A stretch of 64,000 nt of DNA from Haliclona indistincta (lineage: Eukaryota; Porifera; Demospongiae; Haplosclerida; Chalinidae): positions 18,079,752 through 18,143,751 of the forward strand of contig OZ024783.1 of NCBI GenBank assembly GCA_964017065.1. Direction: 5' to 3'. Position numbers and translations under genes: made by a program. The notes below the pieces were generated by a model. The model saw nothing but the letters and a program-made list of their open reading frames with translations, was not told the DNA's origin and ran no database searches. Of this stretch, positions 41,540 to 52,200 are shown piece by piece. The stretch's first letter is position 1; each line of letters starts with the position of its first letter.

Positions 41540-44500
41540 CATGTGCGCATGCTTAGAGTTTTCATTTGCACGTGTGTCCATATCTCCAATCCTGACAACT
41601 AGACTATTGAGTTCAGTAAGTCTCGTTTTAGATTGTGTTAAATTAACAGCTTTCGTTCTGTTTTACTAGTGGCATCTACTTCAATATCGACTAGAAGTCG
41701 CGGCGGCCGTGGCGGTGGCGGTGGGAGCAGAGGTCACGGTCGTGGTCGTGGAAGAGGCGGCGTCAGTAGGGCTTTAGTTCAAGAAATAGCCAACGGTCAG
41801 TTGAGAATAGTGAATATGACAAATTTTGTGGGAGAAGCAATCGGGCTTATACCGTCGGGCTGTCAATTTCACTTTATAGAGCACGGGCGTAGTACCTGTG
41901 CTTAATGTTGTTTACATTGGATCATTTTTACTGACGTCATAAGATGGGAAACACACGTGTATATGAATTAGTATGCAAGCTTACTAGTAATTCATGTTGT
42001 ATTGGGCGTTGTTGGGTTGAAGTATAGTAAGTAGGCTTGCATGGTGAATGAGATGAATGCCGGTTCAAATGACAATCTATGTAGAAATGTTACTAGCTAG
42101 CTTGTTATTGTATCAATAGCTAATCAAATTCAGATGTCATGTACCAGGAGCACATGATGAGAACGAATGTCATCCAATCTATTACCAAATTCTTAGAGCA
42201 GAAAGTCCATATGGTGCACAAGATCATCTGCTATTTTCAAATACCTGTGCTAATCTATGTTCTCGCTAGGCCTTTTTTGAGGGGTTTTACCCCCTTGGAT
42301 TGTAGCAAAATTCCCTTGGATAACTGCAAAAAATGTTTAACTAAGGGATAGTAAAAATAGGTATTAATAACATACCAGTTAGGTATGTTACCTGTAGTTA
42401 AAATTCCCCTTGCAATTGGATTTGAATTTCTAGCGAGAACACTGGTGCTTATGTATGTGTAGGTGGTCTGGCTTGCCATAATAATTAAGTTATTATGGGT
42501 TTCCTAGTTGAAAATTTTGGTCTTTGGTGTTGGACGCTCATTTTCGGCATGGGGCCCTGCATGTGCACTTGTGATTTTATTGAAAAGCAGTGGTATAGCT
42601 TGTTCATACAGGTTAGTGCATGAATCTGCTTGTCATTAGTATATTATATCTCTGTATAATATTATTATTATACCTCTGTACATAATGGGTAGCTTTGTTG
42701 CTTGTGTATCTGTGTACAAATAATTATCTTCCAGCATAATAAATGAGTTTTTTGACAGTTTAGTAGTGTTTTATAAAAATTAATGAATACTTATTGTGTT
42801 TAGGAAGCTTCGACCAATTCTCAACAAGTGGTGAAGAAGAAGAAGAAGATATTATTAGTACACCAGTAAGTTCAGCTCACTTATTGTGTACAAGAATAAT
42901 TCACTGATGCCTTTGTATTTACCAGCCGTTTACAAGTTCACCGCTCCCAGCACCTGCAGTGAGGCCCCGCCCAGTTAAGCGGCCAGTAGTGGGGCCTCTG
43001 CCTCCTGCTCAGCAACAAGCCCTGCAGCCCCAGCTCCAGCCTCTCCCTCCTCCTCAACAACAAGCACAGGTGCTGCCCCAGCTCCCACAGCCTCTCCCTC
43101 ATGATCAACAACAAGCACAGGTGCTGCCCCAGCCCCCGCAGCCTCTCCCTCATGATCAACAACAAGCACAGGTGCTGCCCCAGCCCCCGCAGCCTCTCCC
43201 TCATGATCAACAACAAGCACAGGTGCTGCCCCAGCCCCCGCAGCCTCTCCCTCTTGCTCAACAACAAGCACAGGTGCTGCCCCAGCCCCCGCAGCCTCTC
43301 CCTCATGATCAACAACAAGCACAGGTGCTGCCCCAGCCCCCGCAGCCTCTCCCTCATGATCAACAACAAGCACAGGTGCTGCCCCAGCCCCCGCAGCCTC
43401 TCCCTCTTGCTCAACAACAAGCACAGGTGCTGCCCCAGCCCCCGCAGCCTCTCCCTCCTGCTCAACAACAAGCACAGGTGCTGCCCCAGCCCCCGCAGCC
43501 TCTCCCTCCTGCTCAACAACAAGCACAGGTGCTGCCCCAGCCCCCGCAGCCTCTCCCTCCTGCTCAACAACAAGCACAGGTGCTGCCCCAGCCCCCGCAG
43601 CCTCTCCCTCCTGCTCAACACGCCCAGGAACCTCCATTGAAGGTATTTTTGCTACACTATTACATTACAATTATTTTGAACCAAGCTTAAGGGTTACGGT
43701 GACAGTACCTTGTTCAGTGCGCACTATTATGTGGATAGGATGTGCACTGTAAATATTGTTTGGCAGCAAGCACATATGAACATTGTGGGCGGGGTCATTC
43801 TCGTTCTACTAACTAATTGTAGTTTGTTAAAGGGAAGCATTAATACTAGTTAAGTATTAGTAGTAATAACTAACTTAATAGTAAATAGCATTTTTCCATA
43901 ATCCGAACACCTTGGTACCCTGCTAACAGGAAAATTTAAATATAATTATATTATAGTATGTCATCTTTGACCAATCAGGTTGCTCTATTAGAGGGCATTA
44001 ACCCTTTAACCTCTAATGACGCCTTTAGGCGTCATAATTAGTACCGCCCACATTGGACATCATAAATAGTGTGTAGAGTGCCTCAGAAAGCTCAAATTAA
44101 GCCAAAGTGTAGAATGGGAATTTTCCCACAAAATAAAGAAAATTGTTTCTTGTGCTTATTCACATTACTGTGACCGGAGAACGACAAGGTTTGTACCCTG
44201 CTTTGCAGAGTTGAAAGGTGCTGGATGGGGGGGGCGCGCGCATGCGCGAGAAATTTTTGCATTTTTGTGGCTTCAGGGTGCCCGGAAATGCATACTTTGC
44301 ATAGAATATGGACTAACCTGTCCTGTTTGCTCACCTTGACACCACCAGGTTTTCGTATCATTCACCATGGCTAAATGAAGACCAAAATCAGCCGAAAAAT
44401 GACGAGGCCGCAACACATAAGCGGCTTCAGTTCCGAAGTGGGAGTGGCCAACTTGGAGTTTAGCACATGGTCGTAAAATTTGGTATGCCAGTACAAAAGG

Positions 44501-45175
44501 GTGCTAGTTTGGAACAGCTAGCGTGCAGGATGGTGGAGAAAATTGCAAGACAAACTACCAGTTTAGAGCAGGTCAAATTTTTGACGAAATAATTCAGTAA
44601 CTAAAGGGTTAATGTAGGTTATTGACCGCGCGTAACTTAGCTATGGCAGCAAGTATTGACGCAGCATCATTTTGGTGCAGATTGCTATCGAGTACAGGAT
44701 GGCGAGTCGTTTTATGATGGGCTATAATATAAGTCAGTTATTGTACTGCGCAGCTTGGGCAATAACCGACATTATTGACCTTGGGAAAGTCGAGTAAGCC
44801 TCGAACAGTCTCGGGCTGCGCCCTCGACCGTTGCTCGGGTAACTCGACTTTCCTGCGGTCTATAATGTCGGTTATTGCCCTCTTGTGAGTGCAATAACTT
44901 ATACTTATATGATGGAGATGCTGAACAATGATAATAATATTCATAATGTATGTAATGAGATTCACAAGTCTGTAATGATATTTACAAACGAATTTTACCA
45001 TTTGGATTAGCCAGGGTTGAGACTAGCGAGGGTCCACAAGAGTCTGGTAAACATTTGCTAACTAACATTATTTCATCTTTAGAGGCCTCGCAGGAGGATG
45101 AAACCAATGATGAAGCCGGCTGCTGCGACCAATCAACCTACTGTAAGTCAAAAGTGCTTTTGCAATAATGACCGT

Positions 45176-45230
<55 letters not shown>

Positions 45231-46906
45231 CTGACCTGGCAGTCAGTGAGACACAAATACTGTTACAGTTGATTGCGAAGATCTTGCATAAACGAGGCAA
45301 AAACGGAAGTGTGCCGTTGGCCAATCAAATTCATCTTTTGTCACGTGTGCAGTTTAGCTACTCCACGTGATGTATCAACATACGTTGGTTTGATTGGCCA
45401 ACATCACACTTCTGCCTCGTTTATGCAAGATCTTAAATCGCAATCAACTGTACAATAAAATTAAGTCATTATCAAAATTATTCATCATGGACCTATCAAA
45501 TAATCACTATAATTTTATGTGCATTATAAAAATAATGTTGTTAAATAATATAGTATAGTATAGTAGTAGTAGCAGCAGCATGCAATGCAGTAGTACGGTC
45601 CTGTACAGTCAACTAGAATTATCACAGCATTATCAAACATCAGGAATGGTAAAGATAATAATAATCATTTTGAATTTGCCGTGAAGGGATGAATAGCACT
45701 TTTCCGTAAGTCAAAAGTTTATGTGGTTTTGCAATAATGGCTGTAGTACTAGTAGTAGTAGCAGTAGTAGTAGTAGTAGTAGCAGCGGTATACCAGTAGC
45801 TGTGGTGGTAGTAGTAGCAGTAGTAGTAGTAGTAGTAGTAGTAGCAACGGTATACCAGTAGCTGTGGTGGTAGTAGTAGTAGCTGCAGCATTAGTGCTGT
45901 ATCACAGCATTAATTTTGATCAAACGTCAGATAATTATGGTAAAGATAGAAAATAATCATCTTAATGGTTTTGAATTTTATTCCATTCTTGAGATAATTA
46001 TCCAAAATATTATGTGAGGGAGCATTCAAAAATTTACTTAATATTATAGTGTAATAACTTTATCTTCATCAGCTTAATGAGTTTTCGTCAAAATTTGCAA
46101 ATCTGGCTAGAAATGCTCCAAAAGTGTTGAAAATGAACTCTAAGTGTTCTAGATATCATTTTGAGACAGTTTCTGTAAGAAATAGAGGGTGAAGGATTTC
46201 AAGGAGCTTAACCCTTTAATTACTAAATTATCCAGCTGAAATTTTAACCTCGTAAATGCTGACCACTTCTCTCGTGAATATCTCGTGTGTCTTTTGTGCT
46301 ACTGGTCTCAAATTTGCGTCCTTTTACGCCAGTGAGTAGCCGCAATTGCCCACACTCAAGTCGGTCAATATGCCCCTCCCACTTCGAAAGTGAAGCCGAT
46401 AAAGTGCAACGACCTCGTCAAATTTTGCTCAAAGTTAGTACTTTGGGGCTGGCTGCTGAAAAGTACACACAAATAGCAGTGGTTTTGGTGAGTGCAAATT
46501 GTAGCCCAGATCATAGAGAATGCACAAAAATGTGTTTGCGAGCACCCTGAAGCCATAAAATGTCCAAATTTTCTTGGCAGCCATTTTGTTTTTCCTAAAA
46601 TGTTGTGAAATTTGCACTGAAGCCATAGAAATGCTGTCGCCATAATGTTTAGCGCAGAGGGCGCGCCGCAAACCGGTCAATTTTTGGCGGTTATTTGTAT
46701 TCTTCAATTTGGCTTAATTTTGGGATATTTTAACACTTTTTGAGAAAGTTATGGTGTCTGAAGTATGTATGTTGCCAAAAGGCAACAATAGGGGTTAAAG
46801 GGTTAAAAGAATGACATTCAATTTCATCTGGAATTGACTGGTAAGACCCCAGTATACGTGTAACAAAATTATGGTTCATTGTCTTTATCCATTATAGAAG
46901 ACTTGA
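41540..46906 (+). CDS. Putative multi-exon Arg/Gly- and Pro/Gln-rich gene (cargo)
   Basis: Exon chain inferred from splice signals and frame. Exon 1 ends 41615 (A|GTAAGT). Exon 2 starts 41670 after TTTTACTAG; the junction A+TG creates the start codon and MASTSISTRSRGG, then an RG-rich stretch and VQEIANGQLRIVNMTNFVG. A middle exon around 42134 is uncertain. Then 42804-42865 (SFDQFSTSGEEEEEDIISTP), 42926-43642 (PFTSSPLPAPAVRPRPVKRP plus 17-aa PQ repeats), 45083-45142 (RPRRRMKPMMKPAAATNQPT) and 46898-46906 (KT stop). The last four exons join in phase 0 with GTAAGT or GTATTT donors and Py-AG acceptors. RG and PQ content suggests an RNA-binding or scaffold-like disordered protein. It lies inside the 17-kb element on the opposite strand to its Rep gene. 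Confidence 0.4.
42258..42444. mobile_element. Small inverted-repeat element
   Basis: TGTTCTCGCTAG at the left and CTAGCGAGAACA at the right bound about 185 bp that includes a CCCTTGGAT-rich middle. It may interrupt an exon of the surrounding putative gene. No clear target duplication was recognised. Confidence 0.4.
43030..43618 (+). repeat. 51-bp coding minisatellite (17-aa PQ repeat)
   Basis: About eleven near-identical 51-bp units encoding PQPPQPLPHDQQQAQVL, with HD, LA or PA as the variable dipeptide. As 51 is a multiple of three and the unit lacks stops in several frames, long open frames also appear in other frames and on the minus strand; those are by-products. Confidence 0.9.
43643..43997. 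other. Intron-like gap
   Basis: No gene is seen. It would be the first part of the long intron between the PQ-repeat exon and the exon at 45083. Confidence 0.35.
43998..44612. mobile_element. piggyBac-like MITE, inverted diverged copy
   Basis: TTAA-bounded, with ends CCCTTTAAC on the left and the complement of CCCTTTAGTTAC on the right. The interior matches 616-1216 in reverse (for example the CTTCAGTTCCGAAGTGGGAG block). More diverged than the other two copies. Confidence 0.72.
44722..44907. repeat. Hairpin-forming inverted repeat
   Basis: GGGCAATAACCGACATTATTGACC (in two blocks) and ACTCGACTTTCC recur inverted around a GGGCTGCGCCC centre. Likely a MITE; exact ends are not clear. Confidence 0.55.
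45177..45229. repeat. (TAG)n microsatellite
   Basis: About 18 uninterrupted TAG units just after an exon donor site. Confidence 0.95.
45266..45450. mobile_element. 185-bp TA-flanked MITE
   Basis: Inverted ends CAGTTGATTGCG are flanked by TA on both sides (45264-45265 and 45451-45452). Arms extend about 65 bp with high identity, including TCTTGCATAAACGAGGCA and TTGGCCAATCAAA. Mariner-type non-autonomous element. Confidence 0.82.
45745..45890. repeat. Compound (TAG)n / CGGTATACCAGTAGC repeat
   Basis: Two TAG tracts separated by a repeated CGGTATACCAGTAGCTGTGG block, with CAG variants. Reverse frames (Tyr/Thr-rich) are artefacts. 45900-46207 has no gene. Confidence 0.85.
46208..46806. mobile_element. 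piggyBac-like MITE, copy 2
   Basis: TTAA-bounded 599 bp, ends CCCTTTAA and TTAAAGGG. Same orientation as, and high similarity to, 616-1216. It contains a local insertion of GTTGCCAAAAGGCAAC near the right end. Confidence 0.85.
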
Positions 46907-48743
46907 CTCATCATCATCATCTGTATCGTTGCTGTATATATATCATTATAGTACCTGCATATCAACCAGCCAGTGTACCAGTAACCAGCCAGTAGCCAGC
47001 CAGTGTAGCCAGCCAGTGTACTCCTCAAGCATCTGTAGCCGGCAACAGTAGGCCGGACTCAGTGTACTCTTCTCATAAACTTGGTATGTAGCCAGGAAAT
47101 GCAGAATACTCATCGTTATCATCTTAATTGGAACTGGAACGTCTTGAGAGATTTGATACTTTTGAGAAAATTCAACTATAAAATATTTTGTATAACAATG
47201 CGACACGTGAGCAAATAACCAGTAAAAGGGTATATACGGTGCTACAGGTTGCTATTGGTCACGCTAATAATTATGGGCGGAACACCACACCCACCAATTT
47301 TGTTTACATGTGGCTAGCTAGCTGTACCAAGACATACGCAGCGTAGTAGCTGGTGTTTTCGATTCTCCAATGTTGGTTTGTTAGCTGCCCTGAATTCTAT
47401 AGCTATGATTTAATGCGGTACTGTAACATTGAGCGCCAGTGGACGGATAGTTAATTTTTTGCAACAACGTTGAGTTGTTATGGAACAGGCCGAAAAGTTC
47501 ATTCAGAAAATCTTCACCCATGCAGCAGTGCAGCACCCAGAGTAAATATCAGTGGTATAGGAATTGGAGTACCCAACACACGTTACTCACTAATTATTAT
47601 GGTTAATCGTGTCACCTCCAACAATATGCATCTACCATTCCTAGTACATTCTTTTGATTTTGTTAGAAATAATTTTCTTGTTTGTATTCTTTTCTCGTGA
47701 AATAATCATTTTTTATTATAAATAATATTCATAATTTTAAATATGTTTCGTATGAGTTTGGTTGAACAGTGTCATTGGTAACATCACCTACAAGAATATA
47801 AATGCAAAAATAATAATAGCGAGTAAGTCGAGCAAAATTGTAATCTACCTTTGGTTGTTCTTTGGCGATATCAAGAGACTGTCTTGGTTTCTCCAAATGT
47901 AGCATTAGAAATTTGTAATCAGCCACAGTGGGTACTCAGCCACTCTACCACGACAAGGTGCAGTCTCACAGAGTGGAAAAAAATTGTGTTTTTGTAAACC
48001 TCGCACATACATTCTGTGGGGAGAAAATGTAAAGTAAACACAAGAAAATAGTACGTCCATACAGTAGACATTCCTTATGCAGTTCTCACATATCAGGAGT
48101 ACTTGTGTTTAAGCACATTTTCAATTTTTGTTATCAACACTATGCATGTGTTAAGCTCACAATTCTGTGGGAACACTAACAATGTTAGGTCTGGGGCACT
48201 TGCATACAGTACAAATTGAAATTGACCACATGTATGTATAGTAGACTGCTTTATGTAAACACTGAACTCAGTAGGTGGATCATTGGTTGCCTTAACCAGC
48301 ATCAAGTATCACCACTAGTCACAAGTATTGATATCAATAAAGAATTGATTACTGACATCCGCATCATTGCTAAAAATACCTCAGTAGGCTCGACAGTGTG
48401 TCAATACCATGGTAGACTACAAGATGTCAAGCGACTACGGTGTATCAGACCAAGAGCAGGGTTAGTATCTCAAAATCAGTAAAGATTACAACACTTGTGG
48501 ACATGTGGTTTCACTCAATGCTAGTATCAGCAGAGACCAAGTTGCAGACACCAGCACATAGAATGACAAAGCTCATTGTGTTGAAGCAGTCAAGACACCA
48601 CATGGGAACAATGCTCTATTTAGAGCACATAACTTGACCAAGGCAAGCACACACACCCCACAGATGCAATGAGACATGACTAAAGCCATTGTATTGTATC
48701 AATTGAAGCACACAAACAATGTCCTTACTTTCATGTCCAGTGA
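46907..48743. other. Non-coding part of the 17-kb element
   Basis: Contains CCAGCCAGTGTA-type minisatellite repeats (46955-47030). A possible first exon MEQAEKFIQKIFTHAAVQHP (47480-47541) is followed by a GTAAAT donor but has no partner exon. 47655-47980 is a second copy of the Helentron 3' subterminal region. 47981-48743 is the presumed 3' untranslated part of the OTU/Rep transcript; frames here are not convincing. Confidence 0.4.
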
Positions 48744-49268
48744 TTAAACAGATAATGTTCTAAAAACAACATCATAATGCCCAGGGAGATATCTCAAATA
48801 TATTGCTCTTCGTGTTATATCATCAGGCAAGAATCTATCAACAGAATGTGGACTGAACCGGTACCAATTCTCATCTTGTGTATTGTAGGTAAAAATGCAA
48901 GTGTTGAGAAGATGAGATAAGGTTATTATTTCAATATCAGAGCCCCAAGTTGAATTTTCATTCATACGGGTACACTCTATGTACTCTTGTACACTTGAGT
49001 AACCTGCAAACAGATCATAATTGTGAGCATACAACAAATGAGAGATTGCTATCATATGATCTAATATAGCTTGGCGCACTGCCATGTGCTGGGCTTGTGA
49101 ACCAGTGATCACATATGAAAAGGAACGGAACATACAGTTCCCATCACCAACTATGTCTTTAGTATGGTTGTGATCAGGTGGAGTAAGCGGTACATTAGCT
49201 CCACCACCTCTGTGTCTGGGTGGTGGATGATGGTGTTCTAGACCAAGAGTACCGCAAGCAGTTTTTTG
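48744..49268 (-). CDS. OTU cysteine-protease domain downstream of in-frame UAG
   Basis: 174 codons in the same frame as, and directly after, the stop of the Rep-helicase gene. A linker rich in His and Pro precedes DIVGDGNCMFRSFSYVITGS, with the catalytic Cys codon at 49134-49136. NSTWGSDIEIITLSHLL and YLPGHYDVVF (His codon 48777-48779) complete the OTU fold signature. OTU domains remove ubiquitin or cleave isopeptide bonds and are a known accessory of Helentron proteins, often fused C-terminally. There is no good independent start: the first ATG (49133) lies after the catalytic Cys. So either UAG readthrough makes the fusion, or the stop is a mutation. Confidence 0.78.
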   Translation of the reverse strand, partial: QKTACGTLGLEHHHPPPRHRGGGANVPLTPPDHNHTKDIVGDGNCMFRSFSYVITGSQAQHMAVRQAILDHMIAISHLLYAHNYDLFAGYSSVQEYIECTRMNENSTWGSDIEIITLSHLLNTCIFTYNTQDENWYRFSPHSVDRFLPDDITRRAIYLRYLPGHYDVVFRTLSV

Positions 49269-52200
49269 CTATTCTAAGTCTACAGGATAGTAGTAGTACG
49301 GCCATCTTTGTGTACGTGCTGGATCAAATGACCCTGTAATTAAGCAATCATCATTTTGTGCACTAGCAGTAGTGTGAAGTTGCTTGTTAGGAGCACTACT
49401 ATTACAAGCTCTTTTGGCTGGTTTAGCAGTTTGAACAGGGGCAGTGCTAGTTCGTTTACGCTGAGTGCCCAGGGTGCTAACAGGTATTGTTTGTTGCTTG
49501 GTAGTGGTTTGTGAGCATTTTATTTTCTTGCTGGGAACAACCACAGTATCTACTTGGTCAGTATCAGGTTTTCCAACAAGCTTACGTTTAGAAGCCTGTT
49601 GAACAGGAATGGTGTACAGAGGAAGATCAGGTCTATACATTTTACGTAGACGATTATACTCCTCTAAAGATCGATTGCTGACTATAATGGACTTTGGATC
49701 AAATGAGAGGAGATGCAAGCCCGTGAGTGATCTTACTCTAGACAAAGCAACATAAGCCATTGCAGCACAAAAAACTTTATCCGACAGATCAATAATGGCA
49801 TGGTCCAGGGACAATCCCTGGGACTTGTGTATAGTAACAGCATATGCCAATATCAATGGAAATTGTTCTCGACGAACATAGTAGTTTTTCATAACAACGA
49901 ATTTGCTCTTGACCCTTTCAACCTGATATGGGTTAGTCAAGTGATCAAATTGTACAGTTACAAATTGTTTAGTTATTGCAGTAACTGTACCCAATGAACC
50001 ATTGACTAGACCTTTCTTTGTGTCAACGTTACGGCGTAACATAACACGTGCTCCAATAGCTAACACTAGAATACTTTGCAGTCCTCCAGTCATATTACAA
50101 TCATGGTTTAATTTATGGAGTTGCTTGTCAGCAGTTTTTGTCCACTTAAGTTTACTGACAGTTTCGTCAACATCATCAGTACATTCTAGTTCGAATGATT
50201 TACCAGGAAGAGATTTGAGCATTTTATTGTTTAGCTCGTCACATTGCTTGCGTGTAGGAAAAAATGTTACTACCATTATTCCTTGTTCTTGCAACTCAGC
50301 AATTTTCTCAGTCAATGAGCAAGTAAACACTCTTGATTGGAGAGTGCTTATGGTGGAGCTTGTAACTTCACCAATTCTAATACCATTAAGCAGCGTTGCA
50401 TAGTCTTTGTCACCTTTCTGACGCTCATTGATGGTTAGCTCATCGTATACAACAGTTTCTTCCCATATATTGGGAGAGGTTGCACAGCCTATTCTGTACT
50501 TGACTACAGTGTCAGGTACAGCTGAAAATACTGGTTGACCACCAACAGGCTCAAGTTGAAGCAAATCACCGAAAACAATCATATTTCGTGCTCCAAAGTA
50601 GTCAACACCTCCATATAGCTCATTCAAGCGTAGATGAATGTATGCTAGATTGAGGCTACTAACCATTGAAATTTCATCTACAATGAATAATTTCACATTA
50701 CGCAGAGCTGTTTTCATCACTTTGTGTGCAGCTTTTGGTAAAGACCAATGGACGGCTGACCTACCCCCGTGCTGGACAGGTAGCTGAAATAACCGGTGGA
50801 TAGTCATGCCACCAACATTAAACGCAGCTAAACCTGTTGGTGCAGTTATGGCACATGAGCAATCAGCACTAGGCCACAGTTGAGCTACAAATGCTTTGAT
50901 TGTCTCGATAAGAAATGATTTACCTGTTCCAGCGACACCTGTGACAAACATGCACAATGGAGGTAAGTCACAAGAACAATCATTTGTTTCATGTTGTTGC
51001 ACGTGAATCATATGCTCTTTGACTTTGTCAAATATTCGCCTCTGATCTGCATTCAACATGTTGGTCCTATCGGAAAGACTAAGCGTGTCTTCACACTTAG
51101 TGACCATGCTTACAGCATCCTGCATTGCAGCAACTGCTTCACAGATTAGCTGTGGCTCACTATCAACCTTTTGCTCTGGACAATCAGATTGTCTGGCTTC
51201 ATTGATTAGTTTAACACTACGATTACATTCAAGCATCTGCTGTAATCGAGTGTGGTGAGTCAAGCAACGGTTTTCACCAGTGTCAGGAAAATGCCGATTA
51301 AATGCTTCTTCAGCAGTCTCGTCTTCTACTAAAAGCTCACTCTCATTTCGGAAAGGCACAAAAAGCATGATTAGAGAATAGTAATAATCTTCTTTCTGAT
51401 TTTCATTTCTCAAATCATATAACTTGTGATTGGGTAACACAGGTTTGCCGCGCCTTTTGAATTCAGTTTGTTTCACACCTTTGACAATAGTGTGATACCA
51501 AGTGTAATTAGCGACAATGTCGTAAAGACACATGTCCTCAAGCTTATCGGGACGATTGGGATAGTAAGTGTCTACAAGATTCGACTCAAATAAATCCTCA
51601 CTATCAGGATCTGACTTTGAAAGCTCCGTCAAAGCTGCGTGACTTTTGAGTCGTCGATTTCGTTTGTGAGGCATAGATACATTTACGAACTGTATTGCTT
51701 CTGATTTTTCAGTCAAGTGGTCACCCAACAACAAGTCGGCAGCCTCATACAAACCACACTCTCGTGAGCTCAAAGCTTTCATTCCAAATTTGTAGAGCTT
51801 GCTATAAATGCTCTTACTGTCTTGGATTTCTCTCCAAATGTCTTGCATGTTGCTTCTTTCTGCTTTAGTGACATAGCCACTAACGTAATGAGCTAATGCA
51901 AGAGAAGACTCTGACACAAACTGTATGTCAATGTTAGCTTTCCACAATAACAGAATCAGAGGATTATAGTCATTCACTCTAACCTCACACTCTGTTCGTG
52001 GAAGTTCGTAGATTTTCTTACGAGTTTTAAGAGAGTCTTCTACAGAGTGCACAATACCTGTTTCACAAGCTGGACGAGGAAAGCCAAACTTACAGTAAGT
52101 TATGAACGTACTGCCGACCTTTCGTCTGCGCTTGCAATATGCACTACACTTATGCATTTGATATCTTGTGACGAGCTCATGCAATTCAGGACTGGTTTTC

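Noticed and set aside
42938..43637. Minus-strand 227-aa and 220-aa repeat proteins
   Set aside because: Shadows of the 51-bp PQ minisatellite; splice-compatible coding context exists only on the plus strand.
45640..45891. Tyr/Thr-rich minus-strand frame
   Set aside because: Translation of (TAG)n trinucleotide repeats.
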